A stretch of 64,000 nt of DNA from Heterostelium multicystogenum (taxonomy: Eukaryota; Evosea; Eumycetozoa; Acytosteliales; Acytosteliaceae): positions 82,313 to 146,312 of the forward strand of contig RCNN01000032.1 in assembly GCA_003667245.1 (NCBI GenBank), written 5' to 3'. Position numbers and translations under genes: made by a program. Positions 23,990 to 36,494 of the stretch are shown piece by piece. How positions within the stretch are numbered: position 1 is the first letter of the stretch; every line of letters begins with the position of its first letter. The notes below the pieces were generated by a model. That model did not search any database and was not told the DNA's origin. It saw nothing but the letters and a program-made list of their open reading frames with translations.

Positions 23990-24013
23990 GATTGATTGAT
24001 TGATTGATTGATT
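23990..24013. repeat. (GATT)n microsatellite
   Basis: About six GATT units in intergenic DNA. Confidence 0.85.
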
Positions 24014-25000
24014 TATGACGAAAAGAGAGATAGATACCTAGTTTGTTATATGCGGGAGTATTTGTATGTTTTTGTTAAAAAAGGAATAATGTTGTTTTTA
24101 TTATCAACCAAATTGTTTTTGCCATTTTGATGTTTTTTCCTTTTTTAACGTTATATGTTTTCTAAAAAAGGAGTATTTCCATAACAAAAAATACCCATCA
24201 CCGATTGAGCAGCACCCAAAAATTTAGGGTGTTTTCGACTCAATAGCATAATATTTTTTGTTTCAACAAAATTATTTTTTTAAATTTTGGGTGGTTGGGC
24301 AATAATGCTTCACCCTACTTCACATCTCACAACTCATCAAAAAAAAACAAAATTCTTGCTGATCCACCCACCACAGGTGTGATGTAGCATGACCATAATT
24401 CTCCCATGTAGCCTGAGATTTCCAAACACGCCACCACACATTGTAAACCAACTTTTTTGTTTTTTATTTTCTATATTGCTGGGACCAAACTTTGATCAGA
24501 CTAAAATTAGCCGCAACTCCACAGTGGAGTGTCATAATATCGATCCATAACATTTAGTTGATTCCTCAACCAAGTCTGCACTGGTATTCATGGTAATCTA
24601 TTCTAATCTAAGTGGCTTTTTGGAACCAACACAACAATTAGGGCACCTATTTTAAAGATGAAACAATAGATCCGATCCAATCTCAACGTACCTACTTGCC
24701 ATCATCATTGTGATTATTTAACAAAATATTTAATTGATTTGGACATGTTTAAAATATTCGAGAAAACCGGCAAATTAACATCAACACTGTTTGATGAACA
24801 CTGCCGTTGGAAAGATCGGTAACCTTGAGTTGCTTTGACAAAGTTATCACAGAATTAACGGTATTTGCATATTCTGAGGTCTCAGTTCCCAGAATATAGC
24901 AACATATAATCGATTAATTAGGTTGTTTGGCAAGTTGAATCTGTGTGCCTATAGACGGGTGTTGATGGATTGTGTATAAAGATTAGTTGATAGATGTTAG

Positions 25001-25023
25001 ACCGGATGGAGATCTCCATCGGT
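25001..25023. repeat. Near-perfect 22-bp palindrome with one bulged base
   Basis: ACCG, one extra G, then ATGGAGATCTCCAT and CGGT form an inverted repeat centred on AGATCT. It is GC-rich relative to its surroundings and lies about 100 bp beyond the 3' end of the dehydratase gene. Confidence 0.6.
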
Positions 25024-25117
25024 TTAATATAATATGTGACCATGTTCCAGTTCTCATTGGGAACTGTGCTAGTGTAAGAGTGTTTTCTGACATTTTAAAT
25101 TAGACAAATGTTACAGT

Positions 25118-25578
25118 TTATTGAGTGCTTGCAAAAAATTGGTCCATGGTTTGAGCCAATTGAATGTCATTCTTTGATAGACCACTGCAATCGTGTGTAG
25201 CCAAAGTTACATCAACTTTGTTATATACATTGAACCACTCTGGGTGATGATCCATCTACATAATAGCATCAATTCAAAAGATGATAAAATGAGTTAAAAT
25301 TACTAAACAACTTTCCGATATTCTAATAATAATAATAATAATAATAACAATGATAATAATAATAATAATAATAATAGTAATGATAGATAGTAAATAAGTT
25401 GCCACACTCATACCTTTTCAGCAACCAAAGCAGTACGTGTCATAAATGAAAAAGCAGTAATGAAATCCTTGAAAATAAAGGTTCTCTTGATAGCATCTCT
25501 TCCCTCTACCATTGTCCAAGATGATACAGTTGGAAGCAATGTTTTTCTCTCTTCTTCAGTTAACTTTGTTGGTGCCAT
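25118..25578 (-). CDS. pcbd: Pterin-4a-carbinolamine dehydratase
   Basis: The enzyme dehydrates 4a-hydroxytetrahydropterin to recycle tetrahydrobiopterin for aromatic amino acid hydroxylases. Exon 1 (25578-25414) encodes [20 protein letters not shown] to TRTALVAEK, and exon 2 (25255-25118) begins [20 protein letters not shown]. Splicing removes 25256-25413 (GTATGA..GTAG). The DHHPEW histidine pair and T-H-D-C-S-G-L are the conserved active-site region. The frame is intact, about 100 residues with a family-typical C-terminus DQFFASTQ, so no indel is needed. The intron contains an AAT-type microsatellite. Assignment is firm. Confidence 0.93.
25324..25376. repeat. Imperfect (AAT)n microsatellite inside the dehydratase intron
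   Basis: About 17 AAT-like triplets with a few interruptions. Confidence 0.85.
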
Positions 25579-25954
25579 TATATGTTGTTATGTATATGTA
25601 AATACTCCTATGAAAATGGAATATCAGTGTTTGGTTGTTGAAACATCTTGTTGTTCATTGCTTGTTCAATTTGAAAAAATCAACAAAAAAAATTAAAATT
25701 GAATTAAAATAAAATGAGAAGAATAATAATTGCAAGCGGAGCTTCATTAAATAATTTAGATAGTATAAAGAAAAGAAGATGATAAGATATCTCTCTCTCC
25801 TTTTGCTTTACACTTTTTATTTGTTTTGCATTTAATTTATATATAAATATGTATTATATTGATATTATTAGGGTTGTTGTTGTAGTTGTTATTATGAGTT
25901 GCTGTTGTTGCTTTTTTTTGTTTGTTTATGGTTGGAGGAATGTTTGGTTGACTT
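25579..25954. other. Intergenic spacer
   Basis: About 375 bp between the ARPC2 3' end and the dehydratase start. It is AT-rich, with GTTGTT-type repeats, and has no supported gene. Confidence 0.6.
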
Positions 25955-26929
25955 TTATTGTTGCTTGAAGAACTTTCCTTTGAATGTACGCTTGACAGTG
26001 TTGACTGGCTCTGGTTTGGCACGGTTGAGAACTTGGAGAAGACCATCGACACGGTTTCTCATGGAGGTGTGCATGTAACCCTTGGCACACTTGATATGGT
26101 AGTGAAGGTAATCTCTGAAGGTTTGGATGAGATCAGCAGTCTCTTGAGCCTTCTTGATGTGACCTGGGAACAAGTTGATTGAGACGAAACCATGGTTGAC
26201 ACCGGTACGGACACCACGGACACCCTTCAACTCTAAGGGTGGGTCCTTTTGTGAGAATGAAACGGATGGGACGTTGTTCAAAGTCTTTCTGACGTCTACA
26301 AATGCCTGTAAGAAAATCTTGGACAAAACAATATCGTCAGAGTCCTTGAAGATGATGTCAAAGATAACAGTAACATTGTCACCTTGTGTCTTGATATAGA
26401 ATGACTCGTCACTACGATAGTCGATGGTGATGAGGTCTGGTGTTGTCTTCTTATTTTCAATTGCGTCGAAAACCATCAAAAATGGAGCAGCCATCAAATT
26501 TCTCTTCAATTGGCTTACTTTGTGTGCAAGTTCCTCTTTACATCAAAAGAAAATCAAAGTAATACATTAGTAATCGATGATCATTGTTAGATAGATAGAT
26601 TGATTGATTGATTTGTTATGATTATTGATAAGCTTACCCTTGTTTGGAGCGTTGACATCGACAACGATAGTGATATCATAACCAGCCTCTGGCTTGGCTT
26701 GTAACAATGGACCATATACGTTCTTAAGATAGATTGAACCACCGTTCTTCAAGAGGTCGGCAGCACCCTTGAATTGCATTGAAACAAAGAGTTGTGCCTT
26801 GTCCTCGGAGGTGTGAGTGTGGAATTTGACACCATCAAAGTCGGCGAAGGTGTTGTAGACTCTCTTCTCACCGTTGAAGTTGATGACCTCGTCAAAGAGG
26901 ATACGATTGCTGGTTTCTAATAAAATCAT
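25955..26929 (-). CDS. arcB: Arp2/3 complex subunit 2 (p34-Arc)
   Basis: ARPC2 is a structural core subunit of the Arp2/3 complex, which nucleates branched actin filaments at the leading edge and on endocytic structures. Exon 1 (26929-26638) starts MILLETSNRILFDEVINFNG, a family-typical start. Exon 2 (26535-25955) contains LAHKVSQLKRNLMAAPFLMV, GVRTGVNHGFVSINLFPGH, AKGYMHTSMRNRVDGLLQVL and a basic tail ending KGKFFKQQ. Splicing removes 26536-26637 (GTAAGC..AAAG) and joins NK to EELAH in frame. The total of 290 residues is the family length, with no frame break. Codon use is more GC-rich than most neighbours, consistent with high expression. Confidence 0.96.
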
Positions 26930-27737
26930 GATTAGGTCTGTGTGTTGTGTGAGTGATGATGTTCCTACTAATTACAAATCTGTGTGAAATGAACTGCTGT
27001 TGCTGCGATCAAAATCACTGTCTCTTATTTATATATGAAAAAAGTCTTTTTGACAACAATTAAATAAAATATATATAATACAATTATTACAAGCTACTTT
27101 GGGAAAGCTGAACTAACTTTACTAAACTTGTTATTTATGATATGATGATAGGTGGGTGATCAACAACAAACAAAAATGTTAGCACTATTAATCAGAAGTG
27201 GCTTTGAACTGATGTTTTTTTTAAAATGAAAAAATCTATTTTTTTTATTTTTCTTTTTTTTCCATTATTTTTTTATAAGGATTTTCATTTAATCATTTTT
27301 TTAATGATATTGAAATCAATTTGAAAAAAAAACCCACCTATTACCCAATTCAATTTGTGTGAAATGATCATTGTTTTGTTTTATTGAAGTGGGTAGACCA
27401 AAAGCTTTTAAAAAAAAAAAAAACAAAAACAAACAATTATTTAAAATAAATTATAATTAAAATATAAATAAGATTCCTAATCTGTCCAATGCATTTATTT
27501 GATCACCTTCTTGAGTACAAATCCATATTATGATTTTGGTAATTGAAGCCGATCAGCTATAAAGTTGAGAAACTTCCATAGGATTTAAACGGTCGATCAG
27601 ACCACAAAAGCTGAAAAGAAGAAACATTATTTGGCTTGACTATAGTAATAATGAAATACATTAGTTCAGATGAGAGTGATTTAACTTGTTTTCCATTTAT
27701 TTTTAATTAAAAATCAAATCTAATATGTCAAGTTTAT
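26930..27737. other. Intergenic spacer
   Basis: About 800 bp including the ARPC2 promoter region, with many A and T runs. No coding or RNA signal is seen. Confidence 0.6.
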
Positions 27738-30700
27738 TTATCTCTTTTGCCATTTAATAAATTTAATGGTTATATATGAAAATATGTAGATACCAATAAG
27801 GTAGCCCAACATGATCAAAAGGTTTGTGTAACGGTCCTCCAAGTTGAATGAATAGGAGTTTTTAACGAATTTCTCACCATCTGTTATTGGACAGAAATAT
27901 CTGGTTTGAGTTGCAGTCACATGAATTGGAACTGCTCCACGATTATCTGGACACTGGTAGTGTTTTCCGTCGAATTCATTGACCGATACCGATTCAATAG
28001 GATACTTGAAAATACTGATATCGTTCATCCATCTCCATCCGGCGGGCATGTTGGATCTTGTAATCATGAATCCTGCAAATAGTGATGAGAGAGAGAAAGT
28101 CAATCCACATACTAAGCTTGCAACAATATCATTGGGTAGTACAAGTGAGCTAAGAAGTGCCAAAGCATCAAACTGAATGCTAGCGAAAAATAGTACAAAT
28201 TCAAAGAAAAAGAATTTAGAGACTGGATTTAGGTCGAGTCCAACTAGGAAATAGAGAGGTGTACAATAGAGTATGGTAAATATGAACAAGAATGGGTAGC
28301 TTGAGATGAGGAATGTTAAGAAGTAGGTTGATTCTCGATAGAATCCAGATGCCCTCTCTCGATAGAATACAGCTCTTTCCTGGCAAATAGTTGGTATGGA
28401 GCTAAACACTTGAGATTCCAAAGAACACTAGAGAGAAGAACATAAGAGATATTCTATTTCTTGCGTCTATGGATTCATCTTTCAATCTAAAGAAAAGTGT
28501 TCCGAGAACAAAAGAAACAATAATTGCTCGCAGCCAGTTCATCAAATTGTTTTCAGTACGACGAACTCTATTGGACCATGCTCGTTGTATGAGTATTTTG
28601 AATTCATAGAACCAACAGTTCTTGCGGGTCACTTCATCCCTAAATCTCAAATTCAGAGGGTTGTCATCGACTTTTGAATGAATCACCTTATTCAATTCCT
28701 CTTGGCATTGTTGGTAATATATGGATTTCTTGTAGTATTGAATGGATTCATCAATGATCTCGCTTGGCATTTCAAGCAAAAAGTCAGCTGGATTTTGATG
28801 AGGTTTTATCACTCTACCTTGTTCAGCAAGATAGTTTAGCACTACTTCCGATTGATGTCCCAGTGGTCCAAAGTACATGGTTTGTCCGCGATTCAAAAGC
28901 AACAATTGATCAAATTGTTCGAAAATTGCAGCAGATGGTTGATGAATTGTACAGATGACTGTACGATTCATTTTCTTTGATATTTTCTTAATGATTGTCA
29001 TTACATTATGGGCAGATCCAGAGTCAAGACCAGTGGTTGGTTCATCTATAAACAACATTTTGGGATTGCTTGCGAGCTCAATTCCAATGCTCACTCTTTT
29101 TCTCTGTGATAACGAAATACCATTTCCAATGGTACCGATTTGGATATTTTCTATTTTCTTTAGATTCAAGACATCCAGAATTTGTTCATATAATTCCATC
29201 ACCTCATTACGGTTGAATTGATCTTTAGGAAGTCGACATTTGGCGCTGAATAGAATAGCTTCACCAACAGTCTGTGTAGGTGTAAGAATATCTTGTTGTT
29301 CAATATATGAAGAGTATCTCAAAAAGTCCTTAGGTCTTTCTTTACCATCAAATAGTATCGTGCCAGATATATAACCAATTGATTTACGACCTGCCAATAC
29401 ATCGAGTAATGTAGATTTTTCCTGCACCAGATGGACCCATAATTGCTAACATGCTTCCTGGCTTTGCATATGCATCAATGTTGTCCAATAATTTCAACTT
29501 AATTTTTTGCTTGGTAGTTCGATCCACGTAATCCACTTCGTATGATAGATCCTTAAAGTGGATTTCATAGTTATTGTTATTTAGCAGATTATTTTTGAGT
29601 CCAAAGTTTGTAATAGAGGTATTTGGCTTGTACTCCTGCATCTCTACGATGGGTATTGGTGAAGTCTTTTGATGTTTTGGTTTTTTTCGATTTGACTTCT
29701 TTGGATTTAACCTTTTGTTCTGGATGAAAGTATCTGAGACCTAGATAGGCCAAAATATTGAAGAATACACAAAAACCAATGCATATCAAAAAGACAAACC
29801 ATCTTGAAGCTATCATGAGTGTTCATTCCATATGAATGTAGGAACTGTTCACCTTGAGTCTTGGCACAAGATTGCACTCCCCCATATCCACCGTCCTCAA
29901 AGCTTACATTGAGTAATGGATATCCAAGTGGAGGTACCATTTCAGTGGATTTACAAAAATATGCCTGGCCTGCAAATTCGTTGATAATCATACCTTGGTA
30001 TACATAGTTGTATGGGGATATATAATACAGCCAAATCCACCAACCTTTAATAGTGACCTTTGGTACCATGTATCCAGCAACCAACAAAAACAGACCCAAG
30101 ATGATAGATGAACTGATCGAAGCAGTCTCATGGTTCGGTGAAAAACTGCTGATGAATTTCAATGCACCATTGTTAAATATATCTAATCTAAATAAAGTGA
30201 ATAGAGGTAAAATAAGTATATTAAGTTTCAGAAGAGTTATACTAAAAATATTTACAGTATTAGGATTAAAATGGTGTAAAGATATCTATCAACACTTGCT
30301 CGTAAATTACACATCCAGTAGATCAAGGTTACAGCTATAAATGTTTCCAAAATCGTTCCAGGTAATTCACATATAATTGTGCTCATTAGAAAAGGAAAAG
30401 TACTATAATACCGTTGCTATTTTAAAGATTGTTAATATTATGTAATTAGTTGATAATGATTCTTCAATAGTTACTTTTCTCTGAACAAGGAATAAAACTT
30501 TGTATGTGTAAAAGAGACAGAGGTTACCGAGTGAACCAACAATAATATAAGTCATGGTAAAATAGAGTAAACCAAACCTGGAGCTTCCTCCACCTTGATT
30601 ATGGTCCATTCTAAAGTAAAGAGTTCCAAGAATTATACCAATAAAAAGACCTCGAATAATCCTGGTTAGAATGGCAGAGTAATTTCGATATGTTAATTTA

Positions 30701-32150
30701 AATCCACGCTTGGTACATAGTTCTATTTGTTTAGTTAGTGGTAAAGTATAGGATTGTTGATTGGAATTATCAATTAAAGTTCCAACTGGTTCTTCAGAAA
30801 CAATCCCATTGGTATTAGAATCCATTTTCTCACTAAGATTATGATATACTATTTTAAAAGTTTAGTATAAATTTTAAATCAGTGAACTAAGAATACATTA
30901 CTTTTAGATTGCTTATATACATTGACAAAGTCTTCTGTTGTTACACATTTTGGAGGATGGATAAAAGAATATTTGAATGGATTGTCAACGATCTCTTGAA
31001 AGAATTCTGATGGATTGAAGTGTTTGGGACAAATAAATCCAAGTTCCTCGAAGTAGTTGAGTGCCGAATTCATTGGACCAAAGTATACTATGTGTCCTTG
31101 AGATAGAATAATTATATTATCAAATAAAGATGAAATTTCAACGCTAGGTTGCAAAAGTGTGACTAATGCTGGTGAGTAAGTATGAGTTACCACTTTTCTA
31201 ATGCTACCAATAACCTCGAGTGAAGTAGTGCTATCGAGCCCATTGGTTGGTTCATCTAATAGTAATAGGTTGCTACCCTTAATGATTGTAACTCCAATCG
31301 TAACACGTTTCTTTTGACCTCCACTGATTCCACGGACAAATTCGTTTCCAATAAATGTATCACGTTGTTCCCACAAGCCTAAAGTTTGAAGCATGTGATC
31401 AACTCGATATATTTTTTCTTGTTCTGTAATACCCTCACGAGCTTGGCAGTCCAATGCAAATTTGAAAGTTTCTTTGACAGTGAGATAAGGATTGTGAATG
31501 TTATCATCTTGAGGAACAAATCCTATATCACGGTGGTGATTCACTGGATTCATTGTATGTCCATTGAATAATAAGGTTCCACTTTGACGATGAGGAGCAG
31601 TGTGACCTGCCAACAATTTAAGGAGAGTAGATTTTCCACTTCCTGGAGATCCCAATATCAAAGTCATTTCCTTTGGTCTAAGATAAAAAGAAATATCATC
31701 CAATAGTAATTTTTTCTTTTTCCTGTTTCTGGATTCTTAACAGCGTATGAAACATGATGGGCATAAACATACATTCCAGTTTTGTTTGGCATAGTCAAGT
31801 TTTTCAGATATACGATCTCGTTGGTGAATTGTTTTTTTCTCTCCAATGGTCTCTTCTTCTGGTATTGGAAAGTGTCGTTGTACTGTAACGGGAAGATCTC
31901 CATCATCTCCATCATTTATATCAATATTCTCTAAAAATATATCATCATCTTTTTCCTGTGTTCTTTCATCAAGGCTGTTCCTCCTTCTGCTTGTACTAGG
32001 AGTGTTAATTTCCAGAGTAGGAGAATTTCCTAAAACTTCTCTATCTCTGAGGACAAGACCCTCATTGTTTGACTGGGACCTTCTTAGTTGTCCATTTCCA
32101 ATTTGAGAAAATTCCTTCTTACTATTTAAAATATTATTATCTTTTTCCAT
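27738..32150 (-). CDS. Full-size ABCG (PDR-like) ABC transporter, NBD1-TMD1-NBD2-TMD2
   Basis: It reads from MEKDNNILNSKKEFSQIG at 32150 to KFIKWQKR at 27738, about 1,400 residues. NBD1 has Walker A GSPGSGKSTLL, signature VRGISGGQKKRVTIG and Walker B NLLLLDEPTNGLDS. TMD1 follows (30840-29710), with a Cys-containing extracellular loop. NBD2 has Walker A GPSGAGK, signature ISLSQRKRVSIG, Walker B MLFIDEPTTGLDS and an IHQPS switch. TMD2 ends the protein. Frame breaks occur at about 31720, 29700, 29430 and 28420. The one at 29430 splits NBD2 Walker A in an A5 run, where one base fewer gives GAGKSTLLDVLAGR. Short introns lie near 30850-30900 and 30170-30420. ABCG proteins export lipids, sterols, peptides and drugs; dictyostelids have over a dozen, so I give no paralogue name. 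Confidence 0.9.
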
Positions 32151-32263
32151 AAATATAATTCTAAGAATTTCAACAAAATGATAATAATATTAAATGAAAT
32201 ATGAATAAAAATAATGTATTATTTCTATAAATAACAATTGATAATAATACTAATAATAATAGA

Positions 32264-32311
<48 letters not shown>
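32264..32311. repeat. (AAT)n microsatellite, about 16 units
   Basis: Uninterrupted AAT triplets upstream of the ABCG gene. Confidence 0.95.
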
Positions 32312-32313
<2 letters not shown>

Positions 32314-32625
32314 TAATTTCTGAAACTGCTACCAAAGGTACAATTTATCACATAAAATAAAAACGATTGTAAATATCCAGTATGATATCTACTAAGATAT
32401 AATTAATTCATGGCTTGAATTAAATGTTGACAACTCAAAACTTGCTCAGTTTCTTTGTCTAAATGATATCTCTCGATAGATTACTTTCATATCTACCCCC
32501 ACTGAGTATTGTATACAACCCAACCACATCACGATTAGAGTTTAAAAATGTGGTGGTCAAAAATGTTAAATCTTCATCGCAAACAAAGTTATTTATTTAT
32601 GTCATATATATGTGTGTGTGTTTGA

Positions 32626-32649
32626 ATATATATATATATATATATATAT
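32626..32649. repeat. (TA)n dinucleotide repeat
   Basis: About twelve TA units between divergent genes. Confidence 0.9.
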
Positions 32650-33017
32650 TTATTTGTTTTAGGTGAGTTGAGAGGAACGAGTGAGGGGTAATTATATAAA
32701 TGATATAACTTCGAACTTCCTTTGAAATAATATAATGAAATGTAGGTGCAAGCTGTCACACCCCCACATTTTGATACACACATATAATTTCATTTTGACT
32801 TTAAAAATAAAAACATCAATTTTATTTTTAATAAATAACTATTATTATTATCATTTTTAAATTAATATTGCTATTAGTTATTGTACAACTATAGTTCAAT
32901 AATACAAGTAGTAGTAGTAGTAGTAATAAGGTAGTTAGTGATCTGAATTCGAGTTGTAACAGTATAATATTAGACAACGAAAACAGTTAGAAGAATATAA
33001 CATTATAGATAATAGAT

Positions 33018-33914
33018 ATGAATCAACAACAAATGGCGATGAATACACTGGACGAACCGGTATATAAAACTCTTGTATGTTATTGTTTTGTATTGCCTTA
33101 TTCTTGTAGATGTATTCAACTATACCTACACTGCAGAGAATATGAAAATGATATACATTATGTTGATCAATCATTAATCATATCCAATCTATATAATATA
33201 GCTAAGAGATGTAAAAACAGTAGGATACAAATTATATCATGTTATAATACCACGTGGAAATGCAGTATCTGTATTAAGAGATTGGGATTTATGGGGACCC
33301 TTGCTTTTGTGTTTAGCAATGGCAATGTATGTCAAGCTTTGATGTTGATATTGATTTATATTACAGCTCACTGATAAACTACTTATTTTTAATGCAAACA
33401 GTATGTTAAGTACATCAGCACCAGATGATCAAAGAGCATTGGTATTTGCATTGGTTTTCGTTCTAGTTTGGGTTGGTGCAGGTATAGTTACAATCAACGC
33501 ACAGCTTTTAGGTGGAAACTTGTAGGTTTTAGTAATTGATACGATATGATAGGATTCTTTAGGTTATTAATCATACACAACATTATATAGATCATTGTTT
33601 CAAAGTGTTTGTGTTTTAGGATATTGTGTATTCCCCCTGACGATTGCCACTTTTGTCATTTGGCTTCCAACACAAATCCTAGGTCGTTTACATATTGCAA
33701 TCAAATTACCAATAGTACTGATTTGTCTTGCTTGGTCAACCTTTGGTAACTATCAAATATTGTCGATACAATCTAGATTAAATTAACCAATTCAATCCTT
33801 AGCATCCTATGGATTTTTTGGCATCATCTGTTCCAGCACCAAGAAAGGTATTGGCCACTTACCCAGTCGGTCTATTTTATTTATTCATTGGATGGATGGT
33901 TGTTGTACAATAAT
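33018..33914 (+). CDS. yipf6: YIPF6-type Golgi membrane protein (Yip1 domain)
   Basis: Five exons can be read: 33018-33074, 33202-33327, 33367-33521, 33591-33745 and 33803-33914, all bounded by GT..AG. The spliced protein contains TLDEPVYKTL, LRDVKTVGYKLYHVIIPRGN, SVSVLRDWDLWGPLLLCLAM, VFALVFVLVWVGAGIVTINA, QLLGGNLSLFQSVCVLGYC and KLPIVLICLAWSTF. The motif DLWGPLLLC, then the QLLGG/FQSVCVLGYC block, identifies YIPF6. The last exon has one T too many in a six-T run near 33815; the family-like end TYPVGLFYLFIGWMVVVQ then stops at 33914. Yip1 proteins span the Golgi membrane five times and act with Rab GTPases in vesicle traffic. Confidence 0.88.
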
Positions 33915-34146
33915 TTAATAATAGAATAATTACAAATCGAATCTGGAAATACACCAAGACCCATACATATTTAAATTATAATAACTATCTATATTATGAT
34001 AATCATATCACTTTATCATAGACACCAATACACAACAATAGATTCAGAATAATAATAATATAATACATTAGTAAATAATTAATTGTAGATAAATCATCAT
34101 TTTTAAAACAATACAAATGAACAACAAGACAAGATTCTTATATTTA

Positions 34147-36286
34147 TTAAATATGATTGAAGTTGTTATTTATCTTATTTCTTCTTTCAACTTCATCTTT
34201 GGAATAGAATATCTCATTCTTTTTGCGTAGTATTTCTTGCTCTTCTCTTTCCGCATATGCCGACTTGAATGAAGTTGGCTTAAATTCGATGTAGTTATTT
34301 GTCGAGGAAGTTGGGGTTGTCTCTCTTTTGTTCTTTTGGGTGCTGTTATTTGTAGTTGATTTTTTTGGATATATAACTTGGTCGATCTTCAATAGTAAAC
34401 AAATGGTTTCAATTGAATATTTAAATATAAGCTTCTTGGACCGATAGATATCGTATATACCATGATCTTTTGCTACTATGAATTGATTTTCTAGATCGTC
34501 TCCCTGCAGCTCTAACAGATTCAAACCTTTGCCAGCCAAATCTTCATTGTTGGTATGGTAATAGTGCAGAACATCTACAAATGATATCGAAGAATTCGCT
34601 AGCAGAGTATTTGCAATTGATTCCAAAGAATGTGAAAATATTTCATATGCTGCATGGTCGTTGATATCTTTTTGTTGATGAGAATTCTGCTTAAGCTGTC
34701 GAGCTATATCCAACTCAATGGTAGCTGCACCAGGTAATACATAGAGATCCTCAAAACAGCACTTCCCAACACCCATGCCACTAATAAACGAACCAACTCT
34801 GTGCTTCACGTTGTAAAGAGATGACGACAACTACAATAGCTGTTGCCATTTGTGGCTGTTGTTGATCTACCTGTGACAACTTCAATTCTACCATTTGATT
34901 AACTTTCATCTGACCATATCCACTAGAAAGTGTACTATTGTCTTGAAATTCAGATATACCAATCGACTTAAAATATCCAATGTATCTATTTTTATAGATA
35001 TCTGACGAATTTGATTGTAATATTGATGACAGGGATGAAATGGAGTTGATCATTTGTATATTTAAGCACTGGCAGGCTACTGATATTGTTTGTTTGTTTA
35101 AGTTGCAAAACACTATCAATCCAAAGTCGTTTAAAAGGATATTCATTGATTCGTCATCGATATCGGAGGTTGAGAGAATGATATTTACATCCAAGCTCTT
35201 CAAAATGTTAAGTTTGTTCATTATTATTTGCTTTTCTCTCTCGAGCATTGAGTTCAGTTTGATTTGATGAGCTAAATGATAACTTTGTTGAGTCTCCTTT
35301 ATCTTGTGAACCTTGTTGTTGCGACTGTTTCTTCTTCTTGGTGAGTTCTAATGGTTCATTGATTATAACAACTGATATCTTTCCATGTTTCTCATTAGAT
35401 TGATGTATAGTTTCGATATTCTTCAAACAAATGGTATTCTATAAATTTGGAGAACAATCATTAGTTATTACTGTCCAACTGATTGTTTAATAGAAAACTT
35501 ACATTTGTTTCCAATAGGAATGTATTAAGTAAGAATGTTGATTTAACAGTATTAGAAATCAGAGGTAGAATAATGATTTGGTCATTGAAATGAGATACGT
35601 CTGTCTTTGAGTTGTTGAACTGTTTGTTTGTTGTACATCTCCATCATAAGTCGAGTCGCAAGATCGGCAATCTCTTTTGATTGCTCTACATCTTTTAGCT
35701 TGGTTCTAATTGATGAATATATTGTGTCGTTTCAGTATCTTTGGATTGATATCTATTAGAAGTGTAGCGATTTGTTGTGGGTTTGAAGATGTTAGCACAT
35801 CTGTCAGCTTTTTCTCATCAACCAATACACTGATTTTGTATTGTTTCTAGCATAGTGTCAAGTGTTTTCAATAGTCTTTGCATAGAATAGACAATCGATA
35901 TTGGATGAAGTCCTTTGTTCCTAATTGTAGAGTGCGACTGTGAGAATAGTTGCTCCAGAAGGATTACAAGTTGTGTTTGTACCGTCGTGAGCTATATACT
36001 CCAGAGTATTTACCACTCTTTTTACCATATCGGTGATAGGATGCTCTAGTTTAATATACTGTTTAGAATTCTTCATTAGTAACGTTAATTAATAGAATTG
36101 TATAATAATCGATTAAACCTTTAATATTTCAGAGGTTTTATTTGTTACAATGACCATAGATGAATCGCTGAGTACCATTTGATACACACCAAATGGCCCT
36201 AAACATGATTTTATATATGTATGCAGCGTCAAGAGCGCAGTCTCAACGACATTATCTTGTTGGATGTCAATTAATATCCCGTCCAT
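34147..36286 (-). CDS. Divergent group II chaperonin-like protein (CCT-theta/MKKS-like)
   Basis: The ATG at 36286 begins MDGILIDIQQDNVVETALL and runs into KSCLGPFGVYQMVL and TNKTSEILK, like the chaperonin nucleotide-binding start. After an intron (about 36072-36118), HPITDMVKRVV and AHDGTNTT keep the catalytic-Asp motif DGT-x-T. The middle has LEREKQIIMNKLNILKSLDV and NIILSTSDIDDESMNILLND. The end carries LYVLPGAATIELDIARQLKQ and a K/T/S-rich tail. The VLPG-AA-T-IELDIA block is typical of CCT, with theta the best match, but the rest is much more diverged than a core CCT subunit should be. It could be an MKKS/BBS-like chaperonin or a neofunctionalised theta copy. Frame breaks at about 35930, 35800-35430 and 34830 follow the general pattern, though decay cannot be excluded. 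Confidence 0.65.
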
Positions 36287-36494
36287 CTGAGAGGGATAAA
36301 CATTTCAGGTATTTTCTATTCCATTTTGAAGTTATATATTTTATTTCCCAAATGTTTATATTATGTATAGAATAGGAAATTTTATAGAAACTTGAAAATA
36401 ATTTCTTCACTTAAATAAAACAGGTAAATTTTATACAATATTATTGTGTTAATTTTTTAAATATAGAATGCCAATATTCAAAAAAACATCAAAA

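Larger units (their letters stand above)
22428..25117. other. Long AT-rich intergenic region upstream of the MADS gene
   Basis: About 2.7 kb. It includes CAG/TTG-type repeats at 22800-22875, a (GATT)n run near 23990-24013 and several short inverted repeats: 23106-23120, 24204-24243, 24516-24530 and 25001-25023. A short protein-like patch near 24745-24845 (MNTAVGKIGNLELL) may be a relic of an ankyrin-like gene. No intact gene is supported. Confidence 0.5.
32151..33017. other. Divergent intergenic region
   Basis: About 870 bp between the ABCG (-) and YIPF6 (+) starts, with an (AAT)n microsatellite and a (TA)n run. It presumably contains both promoters. No other feature is seen. Confidence 0.6.

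Noticed and set aside
32264..32311. CRISPR-like or other array
   Set aside because: Simple AAT triplets with no spacers; an ordinary microsatellite in a eukaryotic genome.
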